From Zychaea mexicana (taxonomy: Eukaryota; Mucoromycota; Mucoromycetes; Mucorales; Lichtheimiaceae): 64,000 nt of DNA. Below, piece after piece: positions 12,844-25,058 of the stretch. Numbering within the stretch: position 1 is the first letter of the stretch; each line of letters starts with the position of its first letter. Made by a program: the position numbers and the translations under genes. Where the stretch lies: assembly GCF_025766255.1 (NCBI RefSeq), contig NW_026516666.1, forward strand, positions 930,001 through 994,000, written 5' to 3'. Under the pieces are notes generated by a model. It saw nothing but the letters and a program-made list of their open reading frames with translations, made no database searches and was not told the DNA's origin.

Positions 12844-13950
12844 GATCGTGTTGTGGTGTGAAGAGCGAGAGTGTGTGAGTGAGGGGTAGGAAAGGAGGTA
12901 TCACAAAGAAAAAGTAATTGTGGGGGAAGATTTGGTTCCAAACGCGTTATGTGTATGTTCAAGTCAGCGGAGATACGGGAGGAAATAAGGGGGGCAAGTC
13001 CTTTGTGTGTGGACTCTTTGTTGTCAGTAAATTACTCTCAAGATGAGATTAAAAAGCGAAAAGTATATCAGGTTCTCATAGAGCAGAAGCAATCTTTTGA
13101 TGTCAAGCAAATATATTATCCGTAAAAAACCGTTCCTTTACTCCAGTAATTCAGGCGTGCCAAGAGAGGAGGAGCCTAGCTTTATTATTGAAGTTTATGC
13201 AGCAGGTCAGCCTTCCAGCATTCGGTCGTGGCTCTACCGCCACAAACAATTGTGACAAAAAGAAGCAGCAGAGTGTAGGAGCCAATTGACTACGACAGCA
13301 TGCGTGTGTGCCAATTGATATTTTTCTTGCTACCATACGTTCAGCGTAATGTATAGCACCGACAACAGTAGCAGCAGCAACGACAATCGATCATGTTATA
13401 AGTAAGCTTAGACTGCAACAGCAAAGGGAGGATTGTTGATAAGTACATTTCATGTTTCATCTATAGGCTAACATTTACATTAAAGTGATTTTTATGCTAG
13501 TTATAATAGCAATATGGATCTTCATCTCCTCTCATACTCAGTAGAAAGGTTCGGTTTATATCAAGTGTTTTAATGCACTTCTGACAATGGTATATACATC
13601 GTACACTAAAGATATGCTCTGTATAGACCATCATACGAGTCCACAGTATGTGTCGTGGTGAATAACCCCGTACAATATATCAATTGATTCGTACATGGTC
13701 ACAGCAATGAGAGAACACGCACGCTATGTACAGTACATGATAAACTGATGGCATGATTTCGGTGTAAACAAGGCGTTATCATAGTATGGCAAATATATCG
13801 ACAACAGTGAATATGCACTTTATAGTACATGTATATCTTATATTATTCAAAGCGGTTTATAAGAAAGAAACTGTACAACAAGTCTGTATATTAGATGTGT
13901 GTTTGTGTATGTGTAAATTAATACATAAGTCGAAAGCAGGTGATTTTCCA
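12844..13950. other. Intergenic region
   Basis: About 1.1 kb separating the 3' end of the bromodomain gene (13951) from the start of the SWIB gene (12843). The part next to 12843 should hold the SWIB promoter and is purine-rich on the plus strand. Remaining sequence is AT-rich. The small frames at 13151-13336 and 13786-14103 look like noise or antisense shadow. Confidence 0.6.
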
Positions 13951-16361
13951 TCATATCCCATTACTTGTTGCATTCTCATACGCCTTTTTAAAACCAGATG
14001 CTTCAAGGGTACCAAACTCGGCCTTGACATCCTTGACATCTTGTACATCCTTTTTGAGAGTTTCCTGCAGCACATCCCACGCTCCACGGGTCAGGTATTT
14101 TGACTTTTCATAAACCATTTTTGTCAATTCGTCGTCGTCATCCTCTTCCTCATCGTCCATGCCGCCCGCGAATTCCCACAAACTCCGCATGTATGCTTCT
14201 CCTCGGTCGTCACCGTATAGTGGGTAAATGTAACATGCATCCTGTGCTGTGTAAAACGCACCGGGTGGTTCGTTACCCAGGGCCGTATATGCACCATAGT
14301 CTGCAAAGTGTGCAGGGTGAATAGGGTGCCTATTGCTTGCCCATTCGTCATAGGACGCACGTGATGTGTAGAACGCAGAGGGCAGCGCGTGTGTGTTGAC
14401 CATCGTAATACCGGGTACTTCAGAAAATCTCTTTTCCGGTGGGATCAGACTTTGTAAATCATTTACTATAAAAAATACGTGTTTGTTGTTTAGCGCGCAC
14501 GCAAAAAACCACATACATACAACCTTCACGGTAGATACAGGATACTTACCACCACCAACGCCAGCCAAAGATCCATCTGAAGCATAAGCGATGCCTGCTT
14601 CTGTCGCTTTCTTCTTTTTCTTCTTTGTGCTACCGCCACCACTAGCAAAACCAATTGTCCGCACCGGTGTGCCTGCCCTGGAGCTACCAGCATCATCACG
14701 CATTGCAGTATCCACACTCTGTTGCCGACTGGGTTTCCGTCCTGGGTAGATAGAGCTTCCGTTATCGAGACCGAGGATATCCACCTCTTCCTCCATTTTG
14801 ACATTCGATTCCCGTTTCACACCAGCTGCGGTTGAGATACTGGATGTTCTGCGTGAGGCCATGCTGCCCCACTGTCGAACACTGCCAAACATCGAATGTT
14901 GATCAGTATCGCTGTGAGGAGTCATACCTCGCATTTCCTCTGTGGGCTGTGAAGAATCATAGACGACTGATTTAGCAGCACGGTCAATAGCTTTCAATCC
15001 CATATGTTCCAATCGGTCTGCGTTGCGATAATAGATCGTATCAGGTGCGTTGTATGTCTTAGCGTTCGTGACAATGAGTAAAAAGTCTTGTCGGAAATCT
15101 TCAATGTCTGAATATTCGTCCGCTTTAAGTTTTTTCCGCATGGTAGAGAAATCCATAGGGTGTTTGATTACAGTCAAATAATCCGTAACGATGGAAGTAT
15201 CCACGGGTTTTAAGAAGAAGCCATAAGAATCGCGTCTAAGTATTAGAATGTAAATGTGTTATTGCAAGCTTGCGTAAAATGTTCAATGCTAGATGATTAC
15301 CACCAGCATCACTACGCTCGACTGTGCATATGATTGACAGCAATAACATACTTTTCCAAGGTATCCAGCAGTTTTGCACCAATTGTTTTGAGATCCCTCT
15401 TGGGTTGTTCTGGTGCTGGGCGAGGCTCTGGTTTGGGGGGGACCTTTACTTTGGCTGGTCGTCCACGTTTCTTTGGTTTGTGTTCCAAATTAGTAGCCGT
15501 CGTACTGACAGATGCTGTACGCTGACGAGCTTTGGTAGTAGTCGTAGATGCTGTTGTTGCTGCTGTGCTTGCAAAAGCAGTTTGAGTAGGAGGATGAGGA
15601 CGATGGGCATGTGCAGCAGTTTCAGTTGGATGTACAGTACGGTCGTGGATGGTATTCTTGCTATTGTTGCTAATATTGTCGTTGCTGTACGTGTAATCAT
15701 CAAACGACGATGATGACTCTTCTTGTCTGCTAGACTTTGAATGCTTTTGCTTCTTTTCTTTAACTTGCGGATAATTGTGCTGGTCGTCGTTTAGACCCTC
15801 TGCGCCATTACCAGCATTGTTATCCATATTCTCGTTCGTGTTGCTATTGTCCTCTTCTTCTTCGTCGTCTTCAGTATGAATCAAGGCAAACGGCCGTTTG
15901 CCTCCCACATGTACGTGCGAGGACGATGACCCTTGTTCGTTATCGTCGTCGTGTTGTTGAAAGTGGTTATACTCGTCGTTCAAGCGGTTATCGTAATCTT
16001 CCTCACCATCAATATCAACCTGTTCACTTTCACGCCGATGGCGATGCGTGTGATGCTTCTGTTTCTTTTGTTGGTGCTGTGGCGGTGCTGTATAATGATG
16101 TTCTGATACTTCGTCGTCGACATCTGAATCTTGGTTTCTTTGTCTTTTTCGTTTCTTATGTGATTTCTTCTTTTTGTGCTTTTTCCGTTTACGGTCGTCT
16201 ATTGATTCTGGATTTGCAGGAGCGGTACCGGTGCTACCACTGGCAGTCGCTACACCCGCATCGCCGTTGCCAGAAGGATTTATACGAAGTTTTAACTTGA
16301 TTCGTGGAGCGCTAGTTTGGTTTCGTCCAGTTGGCTCTTCATCTGAGGAAGAGTTCGCCAT
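13951..16361 (-). CDS. BRD7/BRD9-like bromodomain protein
   Basis: Exons 15352-16361, 14550-15235 and 13951-14465 give 736 residues. The N-terminal ~320 residues are disordered: Lys/His runs, acidic runs, and an AT-hook-like KKRGRPAK near residue 300. The bromodomain follows (RDSYGFFLKPVD, then IKHPMDFSTMRKKL, then TNAKTYNAPDTIYYRNAD). The Asn in TYN is the expected acetyl-lysine anchor, and HPMDFSTM is characteristic of the BRD7/9 group, whose members sit in SWI/SNF-type remodelling complexes. A conserved C-terminal region after residue 500 fits the DUF3512 neighbour of BRD7/9. The second intron (14466-14549, 84 nt) is a multiple of three without a stop, so retention would add 28 residues; I treat it as an intron because of its GTAAGT donor and pyrimidine tract. 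The gene diverges from TAF11. Confidence 0.88.
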
Positions 16362-16508
16362 TATGGCTTGTGTGTGTATACAAGTATTTTTCGGTTATGT
16401 GTGTCTCTGCGCAAAACGGAGCTGCAAGTGAAATTCGGCTTGTGATCCTTTTCTCTTCAGTCTTTCTCGCTTTGTCCGCAATACAGCAGTTCCACCAACC
16501 CACACACA
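16362..16508. promoter_or_regulatory. Putative bidirectional promoter, bromodomain gene / TAF11
   Basis: Only 147 bases separate the two divergent start codons, so core promoter elements for both genes must lie here or inside the 5' ends. I see no clear TATA box. Both products act in Pol II transcription, which makes shared control plausible but unproven. Confidence 0.5.
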
Positions 16509-17499
16509 ATGTTTCCTGCCAATTCACCACCCTATAATGCCACTAGCCCACCTGCGTCTAATCGTAACTTAACAAGCGCAGCGGCTGCAGCAGCAGCATT
16601 AAAACGATCATCGCAGGTCAATCAGCGACGACAAAGCGGATCTATGGGCGTTGCGACACCTTCAGGACTAGGAGGCCAATCACGACAGGGATCCGTTGAA
16701 ACAGAACGCGAAAGTAGTACACCACAAGCGACGGGTGCAGCAGACGAAGCAGGAGAAGACCAAGACAATGAAGCGAATAAAGGCAATGGTGATGCTGGTG
16801 GTGCAGGTGCAACCGGCGGTCAACCCCAAGACGCTGAAGCCGAGGACGAAGACGAGAATAAGGACGAGTTGTTGGCTGCTGATATGGATGCGTTTATGCA
16901 AGCACAAATGGAAAAGCAAAAAGAAGATATGAAGTGAGTTTGCTACTAAAGGTTCTTTTTTGTATCAAGATGGATATATGTTCTGTTGCTAAACTGGATA
17001 TAACAAGGTTACTACTAGAAAACTTCTCCAGCGATCAGTTACAGCGATATGAAGGGTACAGACGATCCGCACTGAATCGGACAAACGTCCGCAGGGTAAG
17101 CCGAAGTGTTTGGTATGACTGGTATCTCGTTTCTTCTTCGCATCTGACTGTTATTTGTATAGCTGGTAAGCCAGGTGCTGAATCAGCAGTGCTCGCAGAC
17201 GATGGCGATTGTCGTTGCCGGTTTTTCAAAAGTATACGTTGGAGAAATAGTAGAAAAAGGTAAGAGACATAGCGGGCAGGTCATATCACCTTGGCAACAC
17301 GAGGAACGATTACGTGGAGATATTCATTGGCTACGCTTGCTAAAAGGTCGTTCCATAAACTACAGCACGGGAGGTGATGGAAGAATGGGGCCACACTGGT
17401 GCAATCCGACCCGAGCACTTACGCGAAGCACATCGACGGTACAAGCACGAACAGAGTGCAGCATCCAAGATAGGCAGAAAGCTTACAATTATGCGGTAA
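16509..17499 (+). CDS. TAF11: TFIID subunit TAF11
   Basis: Exons 16509-16933, 17008-17095, 17163-17259 and 17366-17499 join in phase to 247 residues. The first ~140 residues are low complexity (Ala, Ser, Gly, then acidic). The C-terminal ~105 residues are the TAF11 histone-fold: ENFSSDQLQRYEGYRRSAL, then NRTNVRRLVSQVL, then AIVVAGFSKVYVGEIVEKA, and a final HLREAHRRYK helix. In other species TAF11 pairs with TAF13 inside TFIID and contacts TBP/TFIIA in the nucleus. Splice sites are canonical (GTGAGT, GTAAGC, GTAAGA donors). Only the annotated start precedes the first exon. Confidence 0.95.
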
Positions 17500-17758
17500 A
17501 CAAGAGAGTTGATCGGATCGGGACGACCGGGTTGCCGAAGGAGGGGGGAAGACGAAATTCACTGTCCAGAGATCACCACCACCACCACACTGGGGATGAT
17601 GCAGCGCCAAAATTAGCTTTGCACCACCACAAACACACTTCCTTATTCGTTCGTTTTCCTGCTGTTTAATGGTTGTGGTGGCAAGCCCAGCTCTATCGTT
17701 TCCCTTTTCTCTTTCTCTCCTCCACCTCTCTTGAAACAGTATATATCCACCGTCTTTC

Positions 17759-17805
<47 letters not shown>

Positions 17806-17850
17806 ATCAACTTATCCTAACCCGTATTCGCCCACAGTACATATCAAACA
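17500..17850. promoter_or_regulatory. Pyrimidine-rich 5' region of the LAPTM-like gene
   Basis: About 350 bases between TAF11 and the next start codon. It contains a long (CT)n run (17761-17804) within a broader CT-rich stretch. CT-rich blocks just upstream of the start codon are common in fungal promoters and 5' UTRs. Confidence 0.45.
17761..17804. repeat. (CT)n dinucleotide microsatellite
   Basis: About 21 consecutive CT units, 47 bases before the start codon of the LAPTM-like membrane-protein gene. Confidence 0.95.
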
Positions 17851-19390
17851 ATGGATCCTATGAACTGGAGAGCACCGCACATAAAAAACCGCTTTGTACA
17901 TACAAAACATCAAGCACTGCGAAAATGTTGTGGCTGCATTCATTTACGCGTCGGCGCAACACTCTCTTGTCTCGTTTGGGTCGTATGTTTTCTTTTGTTC
18001 TTTGAATCACTACACCTCTTTTACCTATTTGCACAATGAAATATGAAAAGTGCATTAAAAGAAAAGAACAAAGTCTAAAAAGCATCCGCTGCTGTAGGGT
18101 CTATCACTGTATTTCGCTATATTGTCATTTCAAGAATCGAGCCGTACGTATCGTCCTGATACTCAAATGAAACCGTGCGTCATCATCATTGCTAATACGC
18201 ATTTATTTATGTACGATTTATTAACAACAACAACAGCATTCTTTTCACATATGGATGCAGCACCACTGTATGTATTTGCTGTTGCCAGTCTTCTTTTGAC
18301 GATTGTCGGTTTCGTTGGACTCTTTGTCCTTTTTAGGGTAATGCATATGGAAAACCTTTCTTTGTCCTTATTACTCTACCTATCATCATCAGCATCAGCA
18401 GTATCTCATATCCATCTAATATACAGAGACCCTTAAACGCGCATGCTAACTAATAATAAAAACGATGCTTTCTATTCTTAGAACCGATGGGAGTATCTTC
18501 GCCTTTTCTCTCGACTTGTGTGGACAGCACTCTTTATTTTTCTCGTCGATGGACTCGCCAATGCTTGTTACTTTACCGTTCAACGAGGAGATTTTATGAC
18601 TTGGTGTATCGGATCGTCGGCACGACATATCAGCTCCGCGGCTAGTTCTGCCAATGCAACGAGCTCTTTTGTATTCGATGACGACGACTATTATAACTGT
18701 CAACGACTCTATGAAGACGAAGTCAAGTTTGGCTTAATTTCTATCTTTTTAATGATTGTACTCTACGTGAGTTCTTGTTTCTGTTTTGTTATTGTATGAA
18801 GCATGGGAAAACGACAACAACGAGAGGGATACCCACTAGTGAAGATACTTTCCATTAATGATTGCTTATCAATACATACATACTATTGGCCGTATGGGTG
18901 TGTGTAGGTCTATTGGGGACTCTGCATTTACTCATTTAGTCATAAGCAAGGTATCTCTAACATGGAGCTCGCTCGAATGGAGATGGGCATGCATCCAAGA
19001 ACGGTCATGGCTGCAGGTCCGGGTATGGCTGCACCGCCACCGCCACCTCCTGTGGGTCGCGCTGCTGGTCCGGGCCGGTCAAACATCATTGTCCTCAACA
19101 ACGAACCGCCATCATCCAACGTCAACAAAAACAACAACAACGATAATAAAAATAGCAGCACCGGTGAGAATGATAGTAACAGCAACAACAAGAAAAAAAC
19201 AAGTTATTTCTCGTTTCGTTCTTTGCGACCACATCGAAACTCTATTCGTGATCACGAAGCTGTAAGAACTGGACGGCTGGATGATTATCAGCGAAGAACG
19301 AAACGCAAGTCAGTACCGAACCTTTTCAATAGAGAGGTTGACCCGCACGATGCTCACAAGAATCGACGCCGTCGATCATCATCCGAATAG
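17851..19390 (+). CDS. Four-span membrane protein, LAPTM/Mtp-like
   Basis: Exons 17851-17982, 18098-18337, 18482-18766, 18908-18950 and 19017-19390 give 357 residues. A Cys-rich start to the first span (KCCGCIHLRVGA) resembles the CCxCxHxRTG signature of LAPTM4/5 and related fungal tetraspan proteins. Further hydrophobic spans lie around residues 87-118, 130-150 and 205-232, and a glycosylatable Asn/Ser loop (SSANATSS) precedes the last one. The cytosolic tail is low complexity: a Pro run, an Asn/Lys run, then Arg/Lys-rich with RTKRKSVPNLF. LAPTM proteins sit in endosomal and lysosomal membranes; the same site here is inference. Exon 2 start (acceptor TAG at 18095-18097) is less certain than the others because exon 2 could contain another small intron. 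Confidence 0.68.
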
Positions 19391-19933
19391 TGTCTTTACC
19401 ATATGTGATTACTTATAATAGATATCTGCTGCTACTATCACTAATGCTGCTGTTAATAATACCCCATCATCCTCTACCTCTCAATCCAAACCAATACGTC
19501 AATTCTCTTGTTCTCTTTCTCGACGATTCCCGCTTCTCTCCTCTTTCATATACTGAAATTCGTGCATGTGATCCTTCTTTTTTCTCTGGCATAATGGTCA
19601 GTCAATTGCAACTGATTCGGCTCTTCGCTTTTACCTAACCATGTATGAATATTGTGCTGATTGTGTCACAGTGGTGGTAGTTAAAGGAGAAGAATCAACG
19701 TGAAATCCGCTCCTTTTAATCCGTACACTGAAGACAACAATTGGTGTTGCTGTGTACATGGTCATTTATTTATGATGATTCTTGAAAGTTCCATCTGTTC
19801 CAGAAAGATAATGTGTCTTTCGATCTTTTTCTTACCGGGCCAGGTTTTTCGATTTTTCTGTGCTGCTCCTCTTTTCACTAATCATCAAAACGCACGCGAC
19901 ATTATCGAAACATCGACGGCCATCTCAAGCAAA
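19391..19933. other. Intergenic/5' flank of the UPF0658-like gene
   Basis: 543 bases with CT-rich tracts and no clear exon. A frame upstream of 19934 stays open to 19700, but its first part looks like non-coding hydrophobic translation, so the inner Met at 19934 was preferred. Confidence 0.5.
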
Positions 19934-21672
19934 ATGATAGCAGAAGCAACAACAGAACAGAAAGTGACAGCCGCAAACGTCGACGAATATCTACATAACC
20001 ACCATCAGCACGACGATTTCTCTCAGCAACAGCAGCACCCACAACAACCAGAGAGTTCCTCATCTTCTTCGTTTCGTGCCAAATCGGAGAGAAGCGATGA
20101 CTTGGCGCCTATATTACCACAGCAACAAAATACTGCAATTACAACAGAAGGAAGAGACCACCGAGCGTCGCCATACCATGACGCCCACCATCAACAGACT
20201 GCAATGAATAAAGAATCCTCATCTCCAGATTCTTCAAGGTGTGGCATTTATCTGCAAAGTCTTCAAAGCGGCAATAACTGCCATCAGCGTCAAGCAACAG
20301 CAGCAGTAAATAATCCTACTATTGCCAATACTACAGCACCATCAACAGCGAGCCAATACTCACTGGGGAGCATGTTCACTATCCTATTCGTTCAAGCAGT
20401 TACCGTTTCCATACTTGAAGGGTTTCGTGTACATCAAACAGTTTCCCAATCATCCAAGTGCATTTTATCTCCAGCTGGAGTTGGTGCGTCGTATACCAAC
20501 TTGATTTACCGTGGCCTTGTCATTGCTATGGCGGTTTACCAGCTACTTTTATGCGTTGACACACTTAGGCAGCGATTGGCCGCTCAGTTATATGTTCTCA
20601 TTTTGTTCGGTGGGTACACGTTCAGCATATAGCAACTTGATTGGGGAGTATAAACTAAACACAATCCGCCCATTCTGCTACATACTACTTGAATGATTTA
20701 AACAGGGCTACTATTTGTAATTTTTGTGGGTATTCAAGCCCTAATCCAGAACGAATCGTTGGAGGAATGGATGATTGAGCTTGGTTGTGACGACGAACTG
20801 GCTCACAGCGTTGCACCGCCATATGAATATGCTATACTGGCGATTGTCGCAGCTTGCAATCTCGTTTTTCTTGCGTGCTCTATCTGGCTTCATGGACACT
20901 TTACGTGGCACTACCACGGTGGGCTCTCCCCTCGTCATCAATTATCGCCATCATCATCATCCGAGTGTATTTCTAACAAGCGACTCAAGAAAGCAGCTGT
21001 CTCTTTATCGACGCTGTTGGCGCTAATCAAGCTCGACCTCTTTTTTTGCTTCTCCTTTGCCGCTCAGCTGTCACCTTCGGCACTACTAAATTACTACACT
21101 ACTACTATGGAAGCTTTATTGGTAGGAGCACTCGGATTTGTTCTTTTCACGATTGCTTGCTATGCCATTCAACAAGAACGACCTTGGGTATTGGGTATAA
21201 TGACCGTATTGGCTGCGTTGTCTATCGTATACTTTGTGTTTCGACTTATTACCATCGCCCAACCACGTTTGACTGGTCAAAATCCCTATCGCGTAAGTTA
21301 TTATTTCTTACTGTACACACAATGTACCTTGAAACACTAACACATGACAATTGGGCGTTTTCTTTTTCTACTGTAAAGTTGACAAAGTATAGCTTGGTGT
21401 ACACGCTCCTCGTTTTGATCATCCTGATAACATTGACCGTGGGTGTGGCAATAATAAGCACACGCATCATGGTGCAGGGAGTTAAAATATTTTATCGAGG
21501 TCCCACGAGTCATGACGATCATCATGATGCTCGTAGCGGTAGTCATAACGGAAATTCGAGTACTTTGGCGGCTCCAGTACAGGTGACAGCCCAGCAACAA
21601 CATCTGCAACACTGGAGGGAAAACCAGCAACAGCAACAGCAGACTGCTGGCGATAGCACGATCCAACAATAA
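19934..21672 (+). CDS. UPF0658-like Golgi-type multi-span membrane protein
   Basis: Exons 19934-20609, 20706-21292 and 21379-21672 give 518 residues. The first ~125 residues are a soluble low-complexity head (His/Gln/Ser runs). About seven hydrophobic spans follow, beginning MFTILFVQAVTVSILEGF, with a YQLLLCVDTLRQR loop and LILFGLLFVIFVGIQALIQ. This layout matches the fungal UPF0658 family ('Golgi apparatus membrane protein'), whose biochemical function is unknown. The tail is Gln/His-rich. The last acceptor could be 21378/21379 or nine bases later (21387/21388), both in frame. It lies in tandem with the LAPTM-like gene on the same strand. Confidence 0.72.
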
Positions 21673-22616
21673 TAAAAGCACTCACATAGGAATGGATTAA
21701 ACTTTTGCTAGAGAATCGCCTACCACTACAGTATAAATAATAAATTGTATTAATACTATAGCTGCTTTTTGTTGTACTTTTTCAAATGACTGTATACAGT
21801 AGCAGGATGTTTGCTAAACCATTTTCTAGAGTGTTCAAAAAGAGCTAGATATGATATGGTATATTAGCCGGCCAAAAAGGAAACGGGTCTGTTACATAAT
21901 GCATATCAGCCAGCTGGAGTACAAATATTTCCATGACTCACATAACCTCACCCTCAACACAAACATATTCGATCATCACCATTAGTCAGAGATCATATAT
22001 GCTCGATGCAGTAAAATTATGAGCGTAACAGAGTACTTGTTTGAAATATATGTTGTCAGTTACAGCAATGATAATGTCCAAGTACGTACACGATAGCTAT
22101 ATCTTTCAGAGCGGCTACTCATAAGTCACCAGTGAAGGCTTCCAAAAAACAGTTCCAGTAAAGCCATATACAGTTAATTTTGTCGATAACAAAGATCGTG
22201 GGAGGAAAGGATACGAAGCTCTCAAGACTGCTTCATAAACAAACCAGTAGTCATTTCATTATCACAATCTTTGTCGTGATGCTTATAGTAACATTATCTG
22301 TCAACATCCCCACCTACTCTGCTTTTCAAACTACTATCATACATACATATACTAGACATGTTGTTAACTTTTTAAATTATGAGGCTATAATACTCCTCGG
22401 TATGATATGCCATTATATCAGATCTCTGATAGGGTTCTCTACATCTTTTTTTTATGTGGCGTAAGTGTAAGGTAAACATTAGCTGCTTTGATAGTCGCCT
22501 TTCGCTATTGATTGTGGGAATATTTAATAACTCAGCCAACACCTTATTTTTTCACTCCATCGTCCCGCCTATCCTGGTTTTTCTTTTCTTTTTACTTTTT
22601 TTATTGAATCACCAGC
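21673..22616. other. Intergenic region before the aminotransferase gene
   Basis: About 940 bases. A T-rich pyrimidine block (22560-22605) directly precedes the aminotransferase start. A hydrophobic plus frame at 22180-22464 has no ATG start or domain and is not called. Confidence 0.6.
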
Positions 22617-24469
22617 ATGCCATTCCTCCGTGCACAATTCCTCGGACAACGATTTGCTCAACCCGCTAAGCGATGGAACAGCACTGCTGCCGCTGGCTTG
22701 CAGGTACAGACAACAGACAACAACAACAACAAAAAGAGACACGACACCATTCACCCTGTTCCCCCCTTTCCCAACACCTTTAAACTTATTACGCGAATGA
22801 GTCATACCTTCTATCACCAACCAACTCGCATATTTCCTCAAAAAAGAAAAAAAAATGACTAAACGTGAAAATTGTTAGGCAAGCCTTTTGCGCGTCACCA
22901 AGAATGAAAGTCCCAAGGCATTGGTTGCCAACAAAGACTTGGTCTTTGGTAGAACCTTCTCGGACCACATGTAAATATATACTTATGTGTGCTCGATTAT
23001 CCGTAGATGTTACTCATCATTATGATTTATTCATCGTTTAAAGGATTACTGCCGAGTGGACCGAGGGTAAGGGATGGGATGCCCCCGCAATTCGTCCTTA
23101 TGACAAGATTTCCCTCGATCCCAGTGCTGTTGTCTTCCACTATGCCTCTGAGGCAAGTACCACGAAAGAAGTATACATTGGAGAAGCTAGGAAGGCATGA
23201 CAAAGATGATTAACCTTAACGATGGGTATATAGTGCTTCGAAGGTATGAAGGCCTACAAGGATAAGCAGGGCAAGATCCGCTTGTTCCGCCCCGAAATGA
23301 ACATGGCTAGAATGAACCGTTCTACTGCTCGTATTGCTCTTCCGGTAATTACATATATGAAGAGACAGAGCTAGCTGTTCGATTGGGGGATTGGTTATGG
23401 TTATACTGATTATTTGCTCATGTAGCAATTCGAAGGCGAGGAGTTGCTTAAAGTGATCGGTGAATACCTCAAGGTCGACGATCGTTGGATCCCCGAGGGC
23501 CGGGGTTATTCGCTCTACTTGCGTCCTACCATGATTGGTACTCAAGAATCGCTTGGTGTCGCTGCTTCGAACCGTGCATTGTTGTTCGTTATCGGTAGCC
23601 CTGTGGGTCCTTATTATCCCACTGGTTTCTCGGCTGTGAAACTCAAGGCCACTACTGAATACGTCCGTGCATGGCCTCGCGGTACCGGTGATTCCAAGAT
23701 TGGTGGCAACTATGCTCCTGGTAAAATATTCTTCCGGAGGGCTATCTCCCTAAAGTATATGATTCGTGTATGGCCTGACGCTAAATGACTCATTAATTAT
23801 TATCATTAGGTTTGTTGCCTCAATTGCTTGCTGCAAAGAAGGGTTACCAGCAAAACTTGTGGTTGTTTGGTGGTAAGATAATATAGATGGAAAATAATGG
23901 CAAAATCCCATAGATTCGCATTCTAATCTTTTTTTTTAATTATCGATGTTTAGACGACCATCAGCTTACTGAAGTTGGTGCCATGAACTTGTTCGTGTTG
24001 TGGAAGAACGAACAGAACGAATTGGAATTGGCCACTCCACCGTTGGATGGCTCGATTCTTCCCGGTGTTACCCGTGACTCTATTTTGTCGCTTGCCCGTG
24101 AGTGGAACGAATTCAAAGTCACTGAGCGCAAGATGACCATGCCTGAACTCCGTGATGCTGTCAAGGATGGTCGTGTGGTCGAAATGTTTGGTGCTGGTAC
24201 CGCATGCATTGTCACTCCCGTCAAGGCCGTTGAATACATGGGCGAGGTAAACAAAAAGATAATATACTCTATTATGATCATTACTATGATTTCTCTTACT
24301 TGTATATGTAACTAAAACCTTAAAAACTTTTTTCTAGGATCTGAACATTCCTCTTGATCCCAACGACTCTACCTCGCAGGCTGGACCTATCACTAAGCGT
24401 ATTAACGAAGCCATCATGGATATTCAATACGGTGAAGTCGAACATCCCTGGTCGGTTGTTGTCAACTAG
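22617..24469 (+). CDS. BAT1: Branched-chain-amino-acid aminotransferase, probably mitochondrial
   Basis: Eight exons: 22617-22703, 22879-22970, 23044-23152, 23234-23344, 23426-23720, 23810-23872, 23954-24246 and 24338-24469; 393 residues. PLP enzyme interconverting Leu/Ile/Val and their 2-oxo acids with glutamate/2-oxoglutarate. The catalytic Lys lies in [12 protein letters not shown]. Other family marks are [36 protein letters not shown] and [15 protein letters not shown]. The first ~29 residues are Arg-containing, without acidic residues, and end in RWNSTAAAG, so a mitochondrial presequence is likely; hence the BAT1 label, which remains tentative against a cytosolic paralogue. Intron 3 starts with GCAAGT (23153), a GC-AG intron; no GT donor there keeps the reading frame. 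Length agrees with yeast Bat1. Confidence 0.95.
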
Positions 24470-25058
24470 ATTTCTTGCTCATAACATCTTTTTTAAAGTA
24501 TCATAATCATTATCATCTTTTTTCATGGTCCTGTATCGTTTCTTCTACACATCTCTCTTTAGAGTGTATCTATCAGTCACTACTTTGTCTTATTTATATC
24601 ACGGAATGATAGAATTCAATACAACTAACTTGAAATTTATTGCATGAGGTTGTCAGATACATGATGATAGTGTATCTGTGTAAACATCAGTTTTCATTGA
24701 TTATTCGCTTTCTTTATTCGATATACTGTGTTGTTTTTTTCCACTGATTACTTTAGTTATACATATGATATTGCTAGGTACAAACAAGCCTACATAGCAG
24801 TACTACATACGAATTCAAATGAAAAAGCAATGGTGCTTTTAGAATGGGGATGGTAATAAAGGTAGTAGTATTGATACTTTTATATTAGACGAGTAATCTG
24901 TTTGTACTAGAAGTGCTTGATGGTTTTGACATTTATAAAGCTTAGTACGATGGAAGATGCGGGGGTTAGTGCGAAAAGAAAGTCAAACAGCGAATGAAAC
25001 GTGTGTAAACAAAGGAAAGAGGGGGAAGGTTGATTTTTTTGACGAATAAGTTGCGTGA
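24470..25058. other. Convergent 3' region, aminotransferase / PNUTS-like gene
   Basis: 589 bases between two convergent stop codons, holding both 3' UTRs. AT-rich, with no open frame of interest. Confidence 0.65.

Noticed and set aside
15446..16431. Plus-strand frames over the bromodomain gene
   Set aside because: Shadow translation of the low-complexity N-terminal coding exon on the minus strand.
17761..17804. (CT)n run considered as part of a transposon end or CRISPR-like repeat
   Set aside because: It is a simple dinucleotide repeat with no spacers, target duplication or inverted repeat.
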